Shown piece after piece: positions 1 through 9,497 of a DNA stretch of 49,985 nucleotides. The DNA is from an uncultured Planctomycetaceae bacterium. Lineage in GTDB: Bacteria > Planctomycetota > Planctomycetia > Planctomycetales > Planctomycetaceae. The notes below the pieces were generated by a model. The model had not been told where the DNA came from and made no database searches. It saw only the letters and a program-made list of their open reading frames with translations. How positions within the stretch are numbered: the stretch's first letter is position 1; the number at the start of each line of letters is the position of its first letter. The stretch covers positions 1 to 49,985 of the forward strand of contig CALFSX010000267.1 of the NCBI GenBank assembly GCA_937916515.1, given 5' to 3'. The position numbers and the translations under genes were made by a program.

Positions 1-127
1 ATATCTTCCGCAGGCGAAACCGTCACTCTTTTCAACTATTCAGCGGACATCCTCCGGTATCCTGTTGGCAGCGTTTCGCTTCGAATTGGCAATCCGCCGG
101 GTTACGTTTTTTCAAAGGGCGTTGTTG

Positions 128-826
128 ATGGATCTTGATACGGTTATGTCGCAGTTGCAGGCCTTGGGGACGGAACAGAACGTAAATATCTATCAGCGTC
201 ACGGAGCCGGTGAGAACGTCTTCGGCGTCAGCTTTGCGAACCTGAAAAAGCTGAAGGCGAAGATCAAAGTTGATCACGACCTGGCGGTTCAGCTTTGGAA
301 CACGGGCAACAGCGACGCTCGATCTTTGGCGATGATGATCGCAGACGCATCCAAAGTCACGCCAACCATCGCAACGCAGTGGATGAAGGACGTTGACTAC
401 GCTTTGCACGGATCTGAAGTTGCCGAAGTTGTTCCGCGATCAGCGTGTGGTGTTGCCAAGATGCGGCAATGGAGAACTCAGAAGTCTGAGTATGCTAAAG
501 CCACCGGCTATTCGATTTTGAGTTGCCTGTTGAAGGCCGACGCAGATTCTGTGGATGAAACGGAATGTCGCAAAATCGTCAAAGATATTGAAGCAGAGAT
601 TCACCGCTCTCCCAATCGTGCTCGTTACTCTATGCTGATGGCGATCATTGCAATTGGCATTTACAAGACGGAACTCACCGACGAAGTGCTGGAAGCCGCT
701 GAACGCATCGGCGACGTGCAGGTTGATCATGGCGAAACCAACTGCACAACACCCAAAATCGGGCCCTACATCAACAAAGCTCTGAAACGCACCAGTGGCA
801 AGAAGCCCCGAATTCGCACATGCTGA
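128..826 (+). CDS. DNA alkylation repair protein, AlkD-like HEAT-repeat family
   Basis: The 232-residue product resembles the DNA alkylation repair (AlkD-type) family, whose members are all-helical HEAT-like glycosylases that remove N3- and N7-alkylated purines. The visible family feature is the helix segment LWNTGNSDARSLA, matching the usual LW....EaR.lA pattern, followed by further amphipathic helices. The length fits the family. An upstream in-frame start at 65 would add a Phe/Arg-rich leader with no family likeness, so the ATG at 128 is preferred. The gene stands alone and converges with flgL, whose stop is 15 bp downstream. The catalytic Asp/Trp/Arg set of true AlkD could not be aligned by eye, so this may be a non-catalytic DNA-binding relative. 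Confidence 0.75.
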   Translation: MDLDTVMSQLQALGTEQNVNIYQRHGAGENVFGVSFANLKKLKAKIKVDHDLAVQLWNTGNSDARSLAMMIADASKVTPTIATQWMKDVDYALHGSEVAEVVPRSACGVAKMRQWRTQKSEYAKATGYSILSCLLKADADSVDETECRKIVKDIEAEIHRSPNRARYSMLMAIIAIGIYKTELTDEVLEAAERIGDVQVDHGETNCTTPKIGPYINKALKRTSGKKPRIRTC

Positions 827-840
827 ATTGCCTGCGGCAG

Positions 841-2286
841 CTATCTTAGAAAGTCGGCAAGGTTGGAATTGCTGACTCGACCAATTGTGGTCATGGTGAC
901 CTGTTGCAGATTCAGCACTTCCTGCAGTTGCACGGCAGCTCTGGCGAAGTCGACAGCGGTCAGATCCGCCAGAGTAACTTCGTAGGCCAGCTTACGATCT
1001 TCCGTCAGGTTTTTGATCCGTTCAAGACTTTCCAGGTTGACGGACTGCACGCCGACTTCGTCAAGCATATGATCGCTGATTCGGTTGATGTCATCCAATC
1101 GGCGTCCCAACGCTTCGTTGCGTTCAGCGACGCTCAGGCCTCGTGTGTTCAGCAGATCGTCACGCAAAGCCACCAGCGATTGGAACGCATCAAAGGTGCC
1201 CGCGAATTCCAGCTTTGCTCCGTCTGTGTTTCTGGCTTCGGAGGTATCCAGGTAAACAGCTGTACCGTCTCGACTGTCGGTAAACAGCTGGTCTCCGGAA
1301 AAGTCGATCGCCTGTTCTGTCAGCCCGCCGTCGATTGACAAAGCTCCATTGGATGTGATGTCGACTGAGCCGCTGAATCCCGGCGTGATGGACTGCGTGT
1401 TCAGGTAGACCGACTGGCCACTGCCGTCGGTGACCTTCAGGTTGGTGTCAGTGTTTGTGAAGTCAATGGGTGGCCCTCCGTTAAGTGAAATTGTGCCACT
1501 GGTTCCCGTGCCGCTGGTATCGTTGATGAACAGTTTGTGAACGCCGGTCGCTCCAATGATAGTGTCTTCCGCAGCGGAAGATGTTCCTGCGGCAACTCCG
1601 GAACCCGCCGCGTATGTTGTGTTGTCGTGGCGAATTTCGATTTCTCGAAACCCCGCAGCAGACGCCTGTCCCGCCGTCACTTTGATGCCGTTGCTGCCGA
1701 TCAGCACCGTTTCGCCTCGCAGTTCTCCGCTGAAGACATCAAGTCCTGGCTGCAAAGACTGGCGTGCCGGCTGGCCGGTAATGTGCACGTTTAAAGAATC
1801 TGAAGTGCCGCCATATGCTGAATTTGTGTCGGTGCTGACGTTGTCCGGGTATGGTCTTGCGTCGGTGCGAGTTCCTGCAAACAGAAATCCGTTGTGGTCT
1901 GAACTGTTGGCGATGTTGGTAAGTTGCCCCAGCAATCCGTCCAGTTCCTGAGCCAGAACATCGACTTCCGTGTCGTCCGTCGCCTGTTTACCTGAAAGAG
2001 CGATCTCGGATGCTCGCACAAACAAACGCTGAGCGTCCAGCAACTGAGTATGAGCCTGACTAAGGCGCGCCGAACCTTGCTCCAACGATGTAATGTGTTC
2101 GTCAAAGCGTTCGACGCGATCTTTCTGGATGATGCTGCGTCGAATTCCGGCCGGGTCATCAGACGGTTTGTCCATTCGCAAGCCGGTCGACAGCTGTTTT
2201 TGCAACTGCTGCAACTGCGCCGTCTGCCGGTTGATCTGACTGATGGAATATTCAGTCTGCGTTGATGAGGTGATGCGTGTATCCAT
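841..2286 (-). CDS. flgL: Flagellar hook-associated protein 3 (hook-filament junction)
   Basis: FlgL forms the second junction ring between hook and flagellin filament outside the cell. The N-terminus has the flagellin-like D0/D1 helix, with QLQKQLSTGLRMDKPSDDPA at residues 29-48, and the protein ends in VSNSNLADFLR, the FlgL-type C-terminal helix. At 481 residues it is longer than the roughly 300-400 usual in proteobacteria. The extra length lies in a Gly/Ser/Thr/Asp-rich central region (about 150-350) that probably forms surface-exposed domains. It is the last gene of the minus-strand flagellar block, about 340 bp after flgK, so it may also have its own promoter. Domain identity is clear; the central region is not assigned. 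Confidence 0.93.
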   Translation of the reverse strand: MDTRITSSTQTEYSISQINRQTAQLQQLQKQLSTGLRMDKPSDDPAGIRRSIIQKDRVERFDEHITSLEQGSARLSQAHTQLLDAQRLFVRASEIALSGKQATDDTEVDVLAQELDGLLGQLTNIANSSDHNGFLFAGTRTDARPYPDNVSTDTNSAYGGTSDSLNVHITGQPARQSLQPGLDVFSGELRGETVLIGSNGIKVTAGQASAAGFREIEIRHDNTTYAAGSGVAAGTSSAAEDTIIGATGVHKLFINDTSGTGTSGTISLNGGPPIDFTNTDTNLKVTDGSGQSVYLNTQSITPGFSGSVDITSNGALSIDGGLTEQAIDFSGDQLFTDSRDGTAVYLDTSEARNTDGAKLEFAGTFDAFQSLVALRDDLLNTRGLSVAERNEALGRRLDDINRISDHMLDEVGVQSVNLESLERIKNLTEDRKLAYEVTLADLTAVDFARAAVQLQEVLNLQQVTMTTIGRVSNSNLADFLR

Positions 2287-2626
2287 GGTTACAATTCAGG
2301 CAGCTTTGGTTAGGCCTGTCAAACGTTTGTACTTGTAAGTGAATTGTCTAAGAATCGCCCGAACCGGCCTGACGATCTTCCAGCCTCCTCCAGACGTATG
2401 GCGGTTGGCTCAGGCATGTTACCCTCTGCACTTCTGCGTTCTCTGCGATAAAAACGCGATTCAACGTCATCACTGCACCTGTCTTTATCTCGGCGGAAAC
2501 ATAGGAAGCAGAGTTTCACGGAGAGGTCAGCCCACAGTTTGCAGGGTGGGCATTGCCCACCAATATTCCACAGCGATGTCATTACTTTTGTGTATCATGA
2601 TTCTGCGTCACCCAACCTTCAGACGC
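2287..2626. other. Intergenic region between flgK and flgL with a palindrome
   Basis: These 340 bp separate flgK from flgL on the minus strand. No coding signal is convincing. The only clear structure is the hairpin GGTGGGCATTGCCCACC near 2545-2561, of the same type as the hairpins at 31999-32122. Confidence 0.6.
2543..2562. repeat. GTGGGC-type palindrome, single copy
   Basis: The sequence GGTGGGCATTGCCCACC can pair as a perfect GGTGGGC/GCCCACC stem around a short loop. The same stem occurs three times in a row at 31999-32122 in this window. No T-run follows on either strand, so intrinsic termination is not supported. Confidence 0.7.
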
Positions 2627-4600
2627 TTATCTGACTAGTCCCAGTAATTCCACAACGGTTTCGTCAAAGATCGTCACAAACTTGGCAGCCGCCTGAAACG
2701 CTCGTTCGGCGGCCAGCAGTCTTAGCAGTTCTTCATTAGTATCGACGCCGGTCAGTGCGTCGCGTTGAGCTTGAAGCTCGGCTCCAAAACTTTCCAGCTG
2801 ATCAACTTCGTTTTGTAACTGTTGAACGTCAAGGCCGGTGTCTGCGGTCAGATCCGCCAGTATTTCGACGAAGGTGCGTGATCCGAGCGATCCGAAACGG
2901 ATGTCGCGAAGGTCCGCCATCGCAGCGACGTTGGTGGAATCCCCCAGTTCACCGCTACCGGAAATTGCCATCAACAGCGGGTTCGCTTTTATGTCGGCTC
3001 GCACTTCAAACGTTCGAGTTTCCGTACCGCTGAAAAATGAGTTCAGCCCAAGAGCCGACAGGATTCCGGTTTCGTCCGAATCCGCGATTGTTGGAATTTC
3101 AACCGTATCGCCCGACACAACGTCGCCTGCGCCAAACGTTACCGTTAGCCCATTGCCAACGGAAAGCGGCTGGCCCGGAACATAGTCGGAGCCTGCAGAT
3201 ACGGTTCCCAGGTAAGCTCCATTTTCGTCACGCACTTCTGCAATCAGCCCCGAAGTGACTCCTACCTGCCCGGACGAAGTGAACGTCAGCGACAGACGTC
3301 CACTTTGATCTCCCGTATAGTTGCCGCCAAATTCAACCGCTGCTGAACCAGTGAAGGCGGTCCGATCGGGGATGTTGTCCGTTCGCCCGGCAAAGTCGAA
3401 GCTTTCGTTGTTCTGCGATCGAATAACCAACTGGTTGGAACTTTCGATAACGAACGATGTTATGCCGGGAACAGAATCCAGTTTGGCGGCGATGTCTTTC
3501 AGGGAATCGGAGATCGGGTCAATTTCGATTTCGTGCGTCGAGCGAACTCCGGTATCCAGATCAGTGACGGAAATGAACAACGAACCCTGTTCAATCGGAA
3601 ACGGCAATTCCGCCTTGTTCAAAGGTAGGTCGGCAGATCCGGGAACTCGCGTGGCCACCAGCGACTGAAATCCATCGGGCGATGTAAGCCCCGTTGCATG
3701 CAGCTGATCAACTTGCCGCACCAGTTCTCGCAGCATGCTTTCCAGTTCCACCGTTGCGTCGGCGGTTCCTGAATTGTAAACATCCTGAAGTCCGGACAGC
3801 CTGCCCGAAGTTGCGGGAATCACACGTCGGCTAAGAGCGTCGGTGACAGCAAGCTGCCCATCGTCAAGCGTTGTCGATTCCAAAGTGATGGGCAGGTTTC
3901 CAAACGACGCAGCTCCCCCGCCAAGCAGAATCAGGTCCTGCCCGTTATCCAGGGGGGCCACGCTGACATCGATCCATTCTCCCAGCTGACTTAACAAGGC
4001 ATCTCGGTTGGCCAGCAACGTATGCGGTTCTCCGCCCGCGGCGCGTGATTCAGAAATCGATCGATTTACTCTGGCTACCTGATCGATCAGCGTGTTAACC
4101 TGCCCCACGCCCACTCGCAAATCCTGCGCGGCTGTTTGCCGGGCTTCGTCGAAGCTGTTCAGAATGAATCGCGTTTCGTCCAGCAACGATTCCGCTGTTC
4201 GAATCAACTCTCCGCGCGTGGCAACTTCTTCCGGCGCATTCGCCACGGCTTCCAGGTCGTTAAAAAAGTTGGAAAGGTAGGCGTGAACCGACGCATCGCC
4301 GGGCGTGAGCAGTGTTTCCAGGGTTTGAGCAGATCCAAGCTTCGCTTCAGCTGCGGCCGTCAGAGAAGAGTTGCGTCGTAATGCGGTTTCTGCGGCGGCA
4401 TCGCGCAAGCTGCGAATTTGAACAACGTCGACGCCGTTTCCGAGTTGTAGATTGCCGGACTGAAAAGGGCGTCGTTCTGCAAGATCGACCACTTTTCGCG
4501 CATAGCCGGGCGTGTTCGCGTTGGCGATGTTGTGGCCATGCGTCGCAATCACTGTTTGTTGCGCTCGCAAGGCCGACAGGCCGATTTCATAACTTCTCAT
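2627..4600 (-). CDS. flgK: Flagellar hook-associated protein 1 (hook-filament junction)
   Basis: FlgK is the first junction protein added to the completed hook. The 657-residue product starts with the rod/hook-family helix containing ALRAQQTVIATHGHNIANAN and TPGYARK (residues about 11-37), the standard N-terminal flagellar signature. It ends with a helix of the FlgK type (LLRLLAAERAFQAAAKFVTI). The centre (about 330-560) is a beta-rich variable region. The start codon lies 14 bp after the flgN-like stop, so the two are probably co-transcribed, which fits FlgN being the FlgK/FlgL export chaperone. Length is ordinary for the family. Confidence 0.95.
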   Translation of the reverse strand: MRSYEIGLSALRAQQTVIATHGHNIANANTPGYARKVVDLAERRPFQSGNLQLGNGVDVVQIRSLRDAAAETALRRNSSLTAAAEAKLGSAQTLETLLTPGDASVHAYLSNFFNDLEAVANAPEEVATRGELIRTAESLLDETRFILNSFDEARQTAAQDLRVGVGQVNTLIDQVARVNRSISESRAAGGEPHTLLANRDALLSQLGEWIDVSVAPLDNGQDLILLGGGAASFGNLPITLESTTLDDGQLAVTDALSRRVIPATSGRLSGLQDVYNSGTADATVELESMLRELVRQVDQLHATGLTSPDGFQSLVATRVPGSADLPLNKAELPFPIEQGSLFISVTDLDTGVRSTHEIEIDPISDSLKDIAAKLDSVPGITSFVIESSNQLVIRSQNNESFDFAGRTDNIPDRTAFTGSAAVEFGGNYTGDQSGRLSLTFTSSGQVGVTSGLIAEVRDENGAYLGTVSAGSDYVPGQPLSVGNGLTVTFGAGDVVSGDTVEIPTIADSDETGILSALGLNSFFSGTETRTFEVRADIKANPLLMAISGSGELGDSTNVAAMADLRDIRFGSLGSRTFVEILADLTADTGLDVQQLQNEVDQLESFGAELQAQRDALTGVDTNEELLRLLAAERAFQAAAKFVTIFDETVVELLGLVR

Positions 4601-4613
4601 GTTAAGTCATCCA

Positions 4614-5117
4614 TCACGATCGGGCTTCCATGCGGCTGCCATAGCTGAAGTCGACAGACTGAGTTCCTGAAGCGTTGTATCGATCTGAAGAAGACGCACC
4701 AAACAGGCCACCCAGCACCGTGTGATACAGCCGCAGCGATTCGTTAACGATCACGGTGGTTGTCGCCAGCAGCCTTTGAATGCGGCGAGTCAAGATTCGC
4801 AGCCGTTTTTGTGCGGCTCGAAGTTGAGCGGAAATTTCCGGCGGGGCAACGGCAATCAGCATTGTTAACGTGATGTGATCGGATGGCACGTTCATGCTGT
4901 GGCCGAGTTCCAGCAACAGCTTCAGTCGATCGCCTGCAATGGCGACTCCCAGTTTCTCTGCAGCCGCCATGCGACTGCGCATTTTGGGATCGTCAACGCC
5001 TTTTGTGGAAACGTCCGTCAGCAAAGAAGCGACCGCCAGCAGTCGCGATTCTTCCTGTTCCAGATTCACCAGCAGCAGAGCGAACGTTTCAGAAGCCGCC
5101 TGATCGAGATAGTTCAT
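4614..5117 (-). CDS. FlgN-like flagellar export chaperone
   Basis: This 167-residue, mostly helical protein sits between the rod-binding protein and flgK, the position and size of FlgN. FlgN keeps FlgK and FlgL unfolded in the cytoplasm and delivers them to the export gate. The sequence has heptad-like stretches (LLLVNLEQEESRLLAVASLL, residues 14-33) and a second long helix around ISAQLRAAQKRLRILTRRIQ (134 and before), typical of the family. The last about 30 residues are polar and probably disordered. The start overlaps the upstream flgJ-like gene by 29 bp, suggesting translational coupling. Assignment rests on context and helical character more than on a diagnostic motif. Confidence 0.7.
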   Translation of the reverse strand: MNYLDQAASETFALLLVNLEQEESRLLAVASLLTDVSTKGVDDPKMRSRMAAAEKLGVAIAGDRLKLLLELGHSMNVPSDHITLTMLIAVAPPEISAQLRAAQKRLRILTRRIQRLLATTTVIVNESLRLYHTVLGGLFGASSSDRYNASGTQSVDFSYGSRMEARS

Positions 5118-5514
5118 TTTGATACGCCTCCAGGGCTTTTGAATTGAGTTCGTTGCGGAGTGATTCGGAGTCCGGCTTGGAAATGGAAGCCGCTGCAGGA
5201 CCGCGGTTCATCCATTCGCCCAGCGACGACGTGAGACCGAGTCCGCCGGATTCTGCAAGATGGTCGGCCATAAAGGTGTCAAACATGCCGCCCAGCGTGT
5301 CACTTTTGTCGCCAGGAAACAGGCCTTCTTCCGATGCGCTGTTTCTCATCTGCTTTAACAGCATGGCCAACATGACGGATTCGAATTGTTTAAGGACTTT
5401 CTCGTCCTTCGATTCCAACGCCGAAGCTCCAGGCTTCTGCGAGGTTCCTGCCCCCTTGGCTGCATCTGCTTCGGCAGGTAAACCAACGGTTGGGCTTATG
5501 GTGGCAATGGCCAT
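5089..5514 (-). CDS. flgJ: Rod-binding protein, FlgJ N-terminal domain only
   Basis: The 141-residue product matches the N-terminal rod-binding domain of FlgJ, which caps the growing rod in the periplasm. Visible features are KQFESVMLAMLLKQMRNS and the later GGMFDTFMADHLAESGGLG, the two helices of that domain. The C-terminal muramidase domain of enterobacterial FlgJ is absent, as in many other phyla, so peptidoglycan cutting must be done by another protein. The ATG at 5514 is chosen over a TTG at 5556 because an AGGGAAG ribosome-binding site lies just upstream. The 3' end overlaps the flgN-like gene by 29 bp. Confidence 0.85.
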   Translation of the reverse strand: MAIATISPTVGLPAEADAAKGAGTSQKPGASALESKDEKVLKQFESVMLAMLLKQMRNSASEEGLFPGDKSDTLGGMFDTFMADHLAESGGLGLTSSLGEWMNRGPAAASISKPDSESLRNELNSKALEAYQNELSRSGGF

Positions 5515-5657
5515 GGCTAACTTCCCTGTTAGTCGATTCTCTAATTCTGAAATCAAATACTGTGCTGGCCGCGAAGAATTTCATTCCTGCAACTTTTCGG
5601 CGACCTGATGCTGCAGATCGTCAGCTCACAGAAACTGACACGATCGGCCAATTGTCG

Positions 5658-6806
5658 CTATTGAAAAACAAGTTCCGCCTGCAGGTCTCCCGACGCTTTC
5701 AACATTTGAAAAATACTGCTTAGATCTCGCGGAGTAACTCCCAGCGAATTCAAGGTGGCTGCCAGGTCGCTTACGGTAACCGTTGAGCCGATCACGCTAA
5801 GGATTCCCGATTCTTCCGTCACGTCAATTTGCGTGCGAGGCACAACGGTGGTTTCGCCGTCACTAAAGGGAGCTGGTTGAGACACTTCCGGTGTTTCGTT
5901 TGTCGTGACGATCAAATTTCCGTGAGCGATCGCTGCTCGCGACAATTGCACGTGGCCACCAATCACCACCGTGCCCGTGCGTTCGTTAATGACAACTCTG
6001 GCGACCGTATCCGGCTGAATCGTCAGGTTTCCGCAGGCAGCCACAAACTGGTAGGGATTCGCAAAGCTATCCTGATTCAAACGAACTCGCACAGAAGCCG
6101 GATCCGCCACCAGAGCAGAATACGGATACTTGCTGTTGATTGCGTCGGCAATTCGTTTGGCGGTTTCGTACTCGGGATTTCGTAGCAGCAACAGGAACTC
6201 GCCCGCCTGAAACACGGATGCCGGAACTTCGCGTTCGACAACTCCGCCGTTCACAATCCGTCCGGTGGTGGGATGATTTTTGGTCACGTTGCCTGCATCG
6301 CCACCAAAGCTTCCTCCATTTGTGGAAACGGGGCCGCTGGCCAAGGCGTAAACTTCGCCGTCAACGCCCGTTAGAGGTGTGGAAATCAGCACTCCCCCGT
6401 TCAGGCTGGACGCGTCGTCAAATGCGGAAACCGTAACGTCGATTGTTTGGTCAACCTTCGCATGCGGCGGCAGAATGGCGGTGATCATAACCACAGACAG
6501 GTTGTTCGTTTTTTCCTGAGCCTGCTGAATGGCCGCTCGAGTTCTCGGGTCAGCTCGCAGACCCAAAGACTGCAGCATGTTGATGGCCAGCCGCTTTGTG
6601 GATTCACTTTTGCCACCTGTTTTGTTTAACCCGGTAACCAGTCCATAGCCGGTTAGCTGGTTGGGATGTTCGCCGGACAAAGTGGTGATGTCTTTGATCC
6701 GCACGCTCAACTTTGGATTGGCATCCTGCAACTGCTGGGCATGCAGGGGCGAACAGCATGATGCGAGTAGTAGGCACGCGAGTGTGTGAGGCAGGATGTT
6801 TGGCAT
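5658..6806 (-). CDS. flgI: Flagellar P-ring protein precursor
   Basis: FlgI assembles the P ring, the bushing of the rod in the peptidoglycan layer. The 382-residue product has a signal peptide (HTLACLLLASCCSPLHAQ, residues 7-24) and then the family's opening pattern: VRIKDITTLSGEHPNQLTGY followed by GLVTGLNKTG. The C-terminus (SLGVTPRDLSSIFQMLKASG, residues 355-374) is also typical. Length is normal. Its presence together with flgH implies a rod that crosses peptidoglycan and an outer membrane. It lies 100 bp downstream of flgH and about 140 bp upstream of flgJ in the same transcription direction. Confidence 0.96.
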   Translation of the reverse strand: MPNILPHTLACLLLASCCSPLHAQQLQDANPKLSVRIKDITTLSGEHPNQLTGYGLVTGLNKTGGKSESTKRLAINMLQSLGLRADPRTRAAIQQAQEKTNNLSVVMITAILPPHAKVDQTIDVTVSAFDDASSLNGGVLISTPLTGVDGEVYALASGPVSTNGGSFGGDAGNVTKNHPTTGRIVNGGVVEREVPASVFQAGEFLLLLRNPEYETAKRIADAINSKYPYSALVADPASVRVRLNQDSFANPYQFVAACGNLTIQPDTVARVVINERTGTVVIGGHVQLSRAAIAHGNLIVTTNETPEVSQPAPFSDGETTVVPRTQIDVTEESGILSVIGSTVTVSDLAATLNSLGVTPRDLSSIFQMLKASGDLQAELVFQ

Positions 6807-6905
6807 GGTAAGTGATACCGGAGTTCAGGGTTTGGGTTGCGACGTCGTTTTAGCCAGCGACCGAAACGTAAGACCGCCTATGTTTGGTTTCATTCAGGCT
6901 CACGA

Positions 6906-7532
6906 TCAGAACGGCCACACCTTGTTAACTTTTCTTCCAAACCAACCTTGCCGTGTAAAGCTTTGTTCTGCGCCCGTTCCTTCGTACACGGTCATCATGT
7001 CAGAAACATACTGCGAACTGATTGTGTTGTCTGGTCCGATGTCAATTGGTCGCACGGTTCCCGAAATGTGCAGAGTGCGTTGTTCACCAGAGATCATCAT
7101 GGTGCGGTTGCCCTGTAGCGTCAGGTTTCCGTTTTGAGATACTCCAACCACAGTCACGGTAATTCGATCTGTGAATCGCTGACTGTTTTGATAGTTAGCG
7201 CTTCCGTCAAAACTGCGATCGCTGGATTTCGAAAACGTCAGGTTTCCGTCTGCCGCGGAAATTCCCAGCCCGCCACCGGTGGATCCTTCAAAGTTGAACA
7301 GCCCGGAAGCGTCTGACGTTTTCGACAGACCTTTACCTTCGCGATTTGTCACCTGAGTTGATTCGCTGATAATGATCGTTAACAAATCGCCCGGCCGGAC
7401 AGCTCGCGAATCGTCAACCAGGTAGGCTCGATTTGGGCAGCGTTTCGGCCACAAAGAATCGGCTGCGGCATTGGGAATTCCCGACGACAACACAATCGCT
7501 GCACTAAGTGCGGCTGCATGTAGATGTTTCAT
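6906..7532 (-). CDS. flgH: Flagellar L-ring protein, without lipobox
   Basis: FlgH forms the outer-membrane L ring. The 208-residue product carries core family segments such as VRPGDLLTIIISESTQVTN and the conserved end ISSQYVSDMMTVYEG followed by a Trp/Phe-rich tail. The N-terminus is a signal peptide (HLHAAALSAAIVLSSGIPNA) but has no cysteine at the cleavage region; the first Cys is in the mature part (KRCPN). Enterobacterial FlgH is a lipoprotein anchored by an N-terminal acylated Cys, so anchoring here must differ. It lies between flgA and flgI in the minus-strand block. Confidence 0.94.
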   Translation of the reverse strand: MKHLHAAALSAAIVLSSGIPNAAADSLWPKRCPNRAYLVDDSRAVRPGDLLTIIISESTQVTNREGKGLSKTSDASGLFNFEGSTGGGLGISAADGNLTFSKSSDRSFDGSANYQNSQRFTDRITVTVVGVSQNGNLTLQGNRTMMISGEQRTLHISGTVRPIDIGPDNTISSQYVSDMMTVYEGTGAEQSFTRQGWFGRKVNKVWPF

Positions 7533-7647
7533 GGTGAATCTTTCTGTTCCGTTTCGGTGTGTTGACTTCGGTCGATTGAATATTCAGACGGCACTGGCTG
7601 CGGGGTGGGCGATTACGGTATGACGACTTCGCCAACCGTTAAAACTG

Positions 7648-8655
7648 TCAAATCTTGATTTCGATTGATCCCGGTCCCACGATTCTTCCTGATCGAATGC
7701 TGGCAGAATCGACGTTCTTAAATTGAATGATGTCGCCAACGCGTCCCGATTGCAGCGCTTGAGCGGTTCGCAGCTTTACTCGCAAACGTCCCTTTATGGC
7801 GACCACTTCCACCGTGTCTCGCGAATTCACCACAATCGGGCGAGTTATTGCGGCCGTTGTTTTCAGGTCGTTTAGTGAGACAAGTTCGCCGGGACGCATG
7901 TTCTTGTTGGATACTCTTGCAAACAGATCTTCCGGAGTTGGCTCGTCAACAACGGTGTCAACAAAACGCGTTTCCAGGCGAATGTTGTTTTCGCTGATCG
8001 GTTGTTCTTTTCTTAGCGACACCAAAGTGACGGCTACTGTTTGGCGTTTCAGTACGTCAAATCGCGTGGAACGAGTGGCGACAAGTTCGTCGTCTTTCCA
8101 AAGTCGCACCATAGTCGACACCTGCCCCAGGCGTTCACGCAGCGGCATTGCCACTTCAACTCGCAGCCCCGATCTTTGCTTGATGCCGGTTGGTAGCGAG
8201 TTCACAAACGGAGCCGTCAACCGAACTCGCAAATCTTCAGACGGTGTTCCCAATGCCTGCTGAAATGTTTTCATCGCCGCATCTTCGACGTCGCGATCGG
8301 TGAGTAGTTGCGGTTGTACAAGTTCCATTTGGCAGACATCGCCCCCCGTCACGTTAAATTGATTCGAATGCACGCCTGCCAGCCGCAGTCGAATTTCGAT
8401 GAATGACGTAGAGATCGACGCAAAGTGCTCACCGGGCATGATGTCTGCAATATCCACGGATTGGAGTTGCTTTTTCAAGGCAGCGTCGTTGCAGACAATG
8501 TCGGCGATATCTCCCAGAGTCACCTTCATGTTGGTGACTGCCACTTGTTCGGGCACGACAATACGAGCAAACCCGCGATGCGAAATTTGCCCCCACGCAG
8601 ATACGCACAACGGATTAGCCAGTATGCCGAACAGCATTATGTATCGAAACAGCAT
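7648..8655 (-). CDS. flgA: Flagellar P-ring assembly chaperone
   Basis: FlgA is the periplasmic chaperone that helps FlgI polymerise around the rod. From the ATG at 8655 the product is 335 residues with a signal peptide (MLFRYIMLFGILANPLCVSA). The C-terminal part contains an SAF-like domain and the FlgA ending with RVKLRTAQALQSGRVGDIIQ. It is longer than the about 220 residues of enterobacterial FlgA because of an extended N-terminal half. A longer reading frame opens at 8730 inside flgG, but the ATG 4 bp after the flgG stop is preferred because it gives the signal peptide and tight spacing. Confidence 0.88.
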   Translation of the reverse strand: MLFRYIMLFGILANPLCVSAWGQISHRGFARIVVPEQVAVTNMKVTLGDIADIVCNDAALKKQLQSVDIADIMPGEHFASISTSFIEIRLRLAGVHSNQFNVTGGDVCQMELVQPQLLTDRDVEDAAMKTFQQALGTPSEDLRVRLTAPFVNSLPTGIKQRSGLRVEVAMPLRERLGQVSTMVRLWKDDELVATRSTRFDVLKRQTVAVTLVSLRKEQPISENNIRLETRFVDTVVDEPTPEDLFARVSNKNMRPGELVSLNDLKTTAAITRPIVVNSRDTVEVVAIKGRLRVKLRTAQALQSGRVGDIIQFKNVDSASIRSGRIVGPGSIEIKI

Positions 8656-8659
8656 GATT

Positions 8660-9457
8660 TTACCTGACGATGTCAACAGATGTGGACAACATTTCGTCGC
8701 CCGCTCGAATGGCTCGCGAATTGATTTCATAGGCTCGTTGAGCGGAAATCAGACTGATCAGTTCCGTCACAACTTCTACGTTTGAATTTTCCAGAAAGCT
8801 TTGACGAATCTGGCCCACGCCGACGTCGCCTGGATTTCCCTGAACCGGATCTCCCGACGCTGCCGTCTTGGCGAACATGTTTCCGCCTTCGCTGGACAGA
8901 CCGGCCGGGTTACGGAAGGTGATGAGCTGAATTTGTCCCAGTTCCTGAGGCGTGGAATCGCTACCGGACAGGATTCCCTGCACAATTCCCGTTGTGCTTA
9001 TCGTGATTTTGGAAATATCAACGTCCGTGGGAATCGTGATCGCTGGTTCCAGAAGCACGCCGTCTGCGTTGACCAACTGGCCTTGCGAATCGATTCGCAA
9101 ACTTCCAGCTCGAGAATATCGCAGTTCGCCGTTTGCCAGTTTCATCTGGAAAAAGCCGTCACCTTCAATGGCAAGGTCCAGAGGGTTTCCCGTTTGTTCG
9201 GCGGGCCCCTGACTAAAATGCTTTGTCGTACCGACGACTCGCACACCGTTACCGATCTGAAGTCCAGTGGGTGAAACCTGGGTTCCGGAAGCGATTGTGC
9301 CCGGCTGACGCAGGGTGTTGTACATAAGGTCAGCAAAGTCTACGCGACTTCGACGGAAACCGGTGGTGTTGACGTTCGCCAGATTGTTGGCGGTGTTGTC
9401 AATCATCAGTTCCTGTGCCTTCATTCCGGTGGCACTGGTATAGAGAGCTCTTAGCAT
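8660..9457 (-). CDS. flgG: Flagellar distal rod protein
   Basis: FlgG builds the distal rod. The 265-residue product has the rod/hook N-terminal signature (NTANNLANVNTTGFRRSRVD, residues 21-40), the central block GPAEQTGNPLDLAIEGDGFF (residues 89-108), and the C-terminal signature (SNVEVVTELISLISAQRAYE, residues 229-248). Length matches the family almost exactly. It is flanked upstream by the related flgF-like gene and downstream by flgA only 4 bp away, which supports one transcript flgF-flgG-flgA. Confidence 0.97.
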   Translation of the reverse strand: MLRALYTSATGMKAQELMIDNTANNLANVNTTGFRRSRVDFADLMYNTLRQPGTIASGTQVSPTGLQIGNGVRVVGTTKHFSQGPAEQTGNPLDLAIEGDGFFQMKLANGELRYSRAGSLRIDSQGQLVNADGVLLEPAITIPTDVDISKITISTTGIVQGILSGSDSTPQELGQIQLITFRNPAGLSSEGGNMFAKTAASGDPVQGNPGDVGVGQIRQSFLENSNVEVVTELISLISAQRAYEINSRAIRAGDEMLSTSVDIVR

Positions 9458-9497
9458 TAGTAACCGTCCCTGGTTATTGCGATGACTTCAAGATTTT

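Noticed and set aside
5144-5608. A 154-residue plus-strand frame
   Set aside because: Antisense to the rod-binding protein gene; Ser/Pro-rich shadow.
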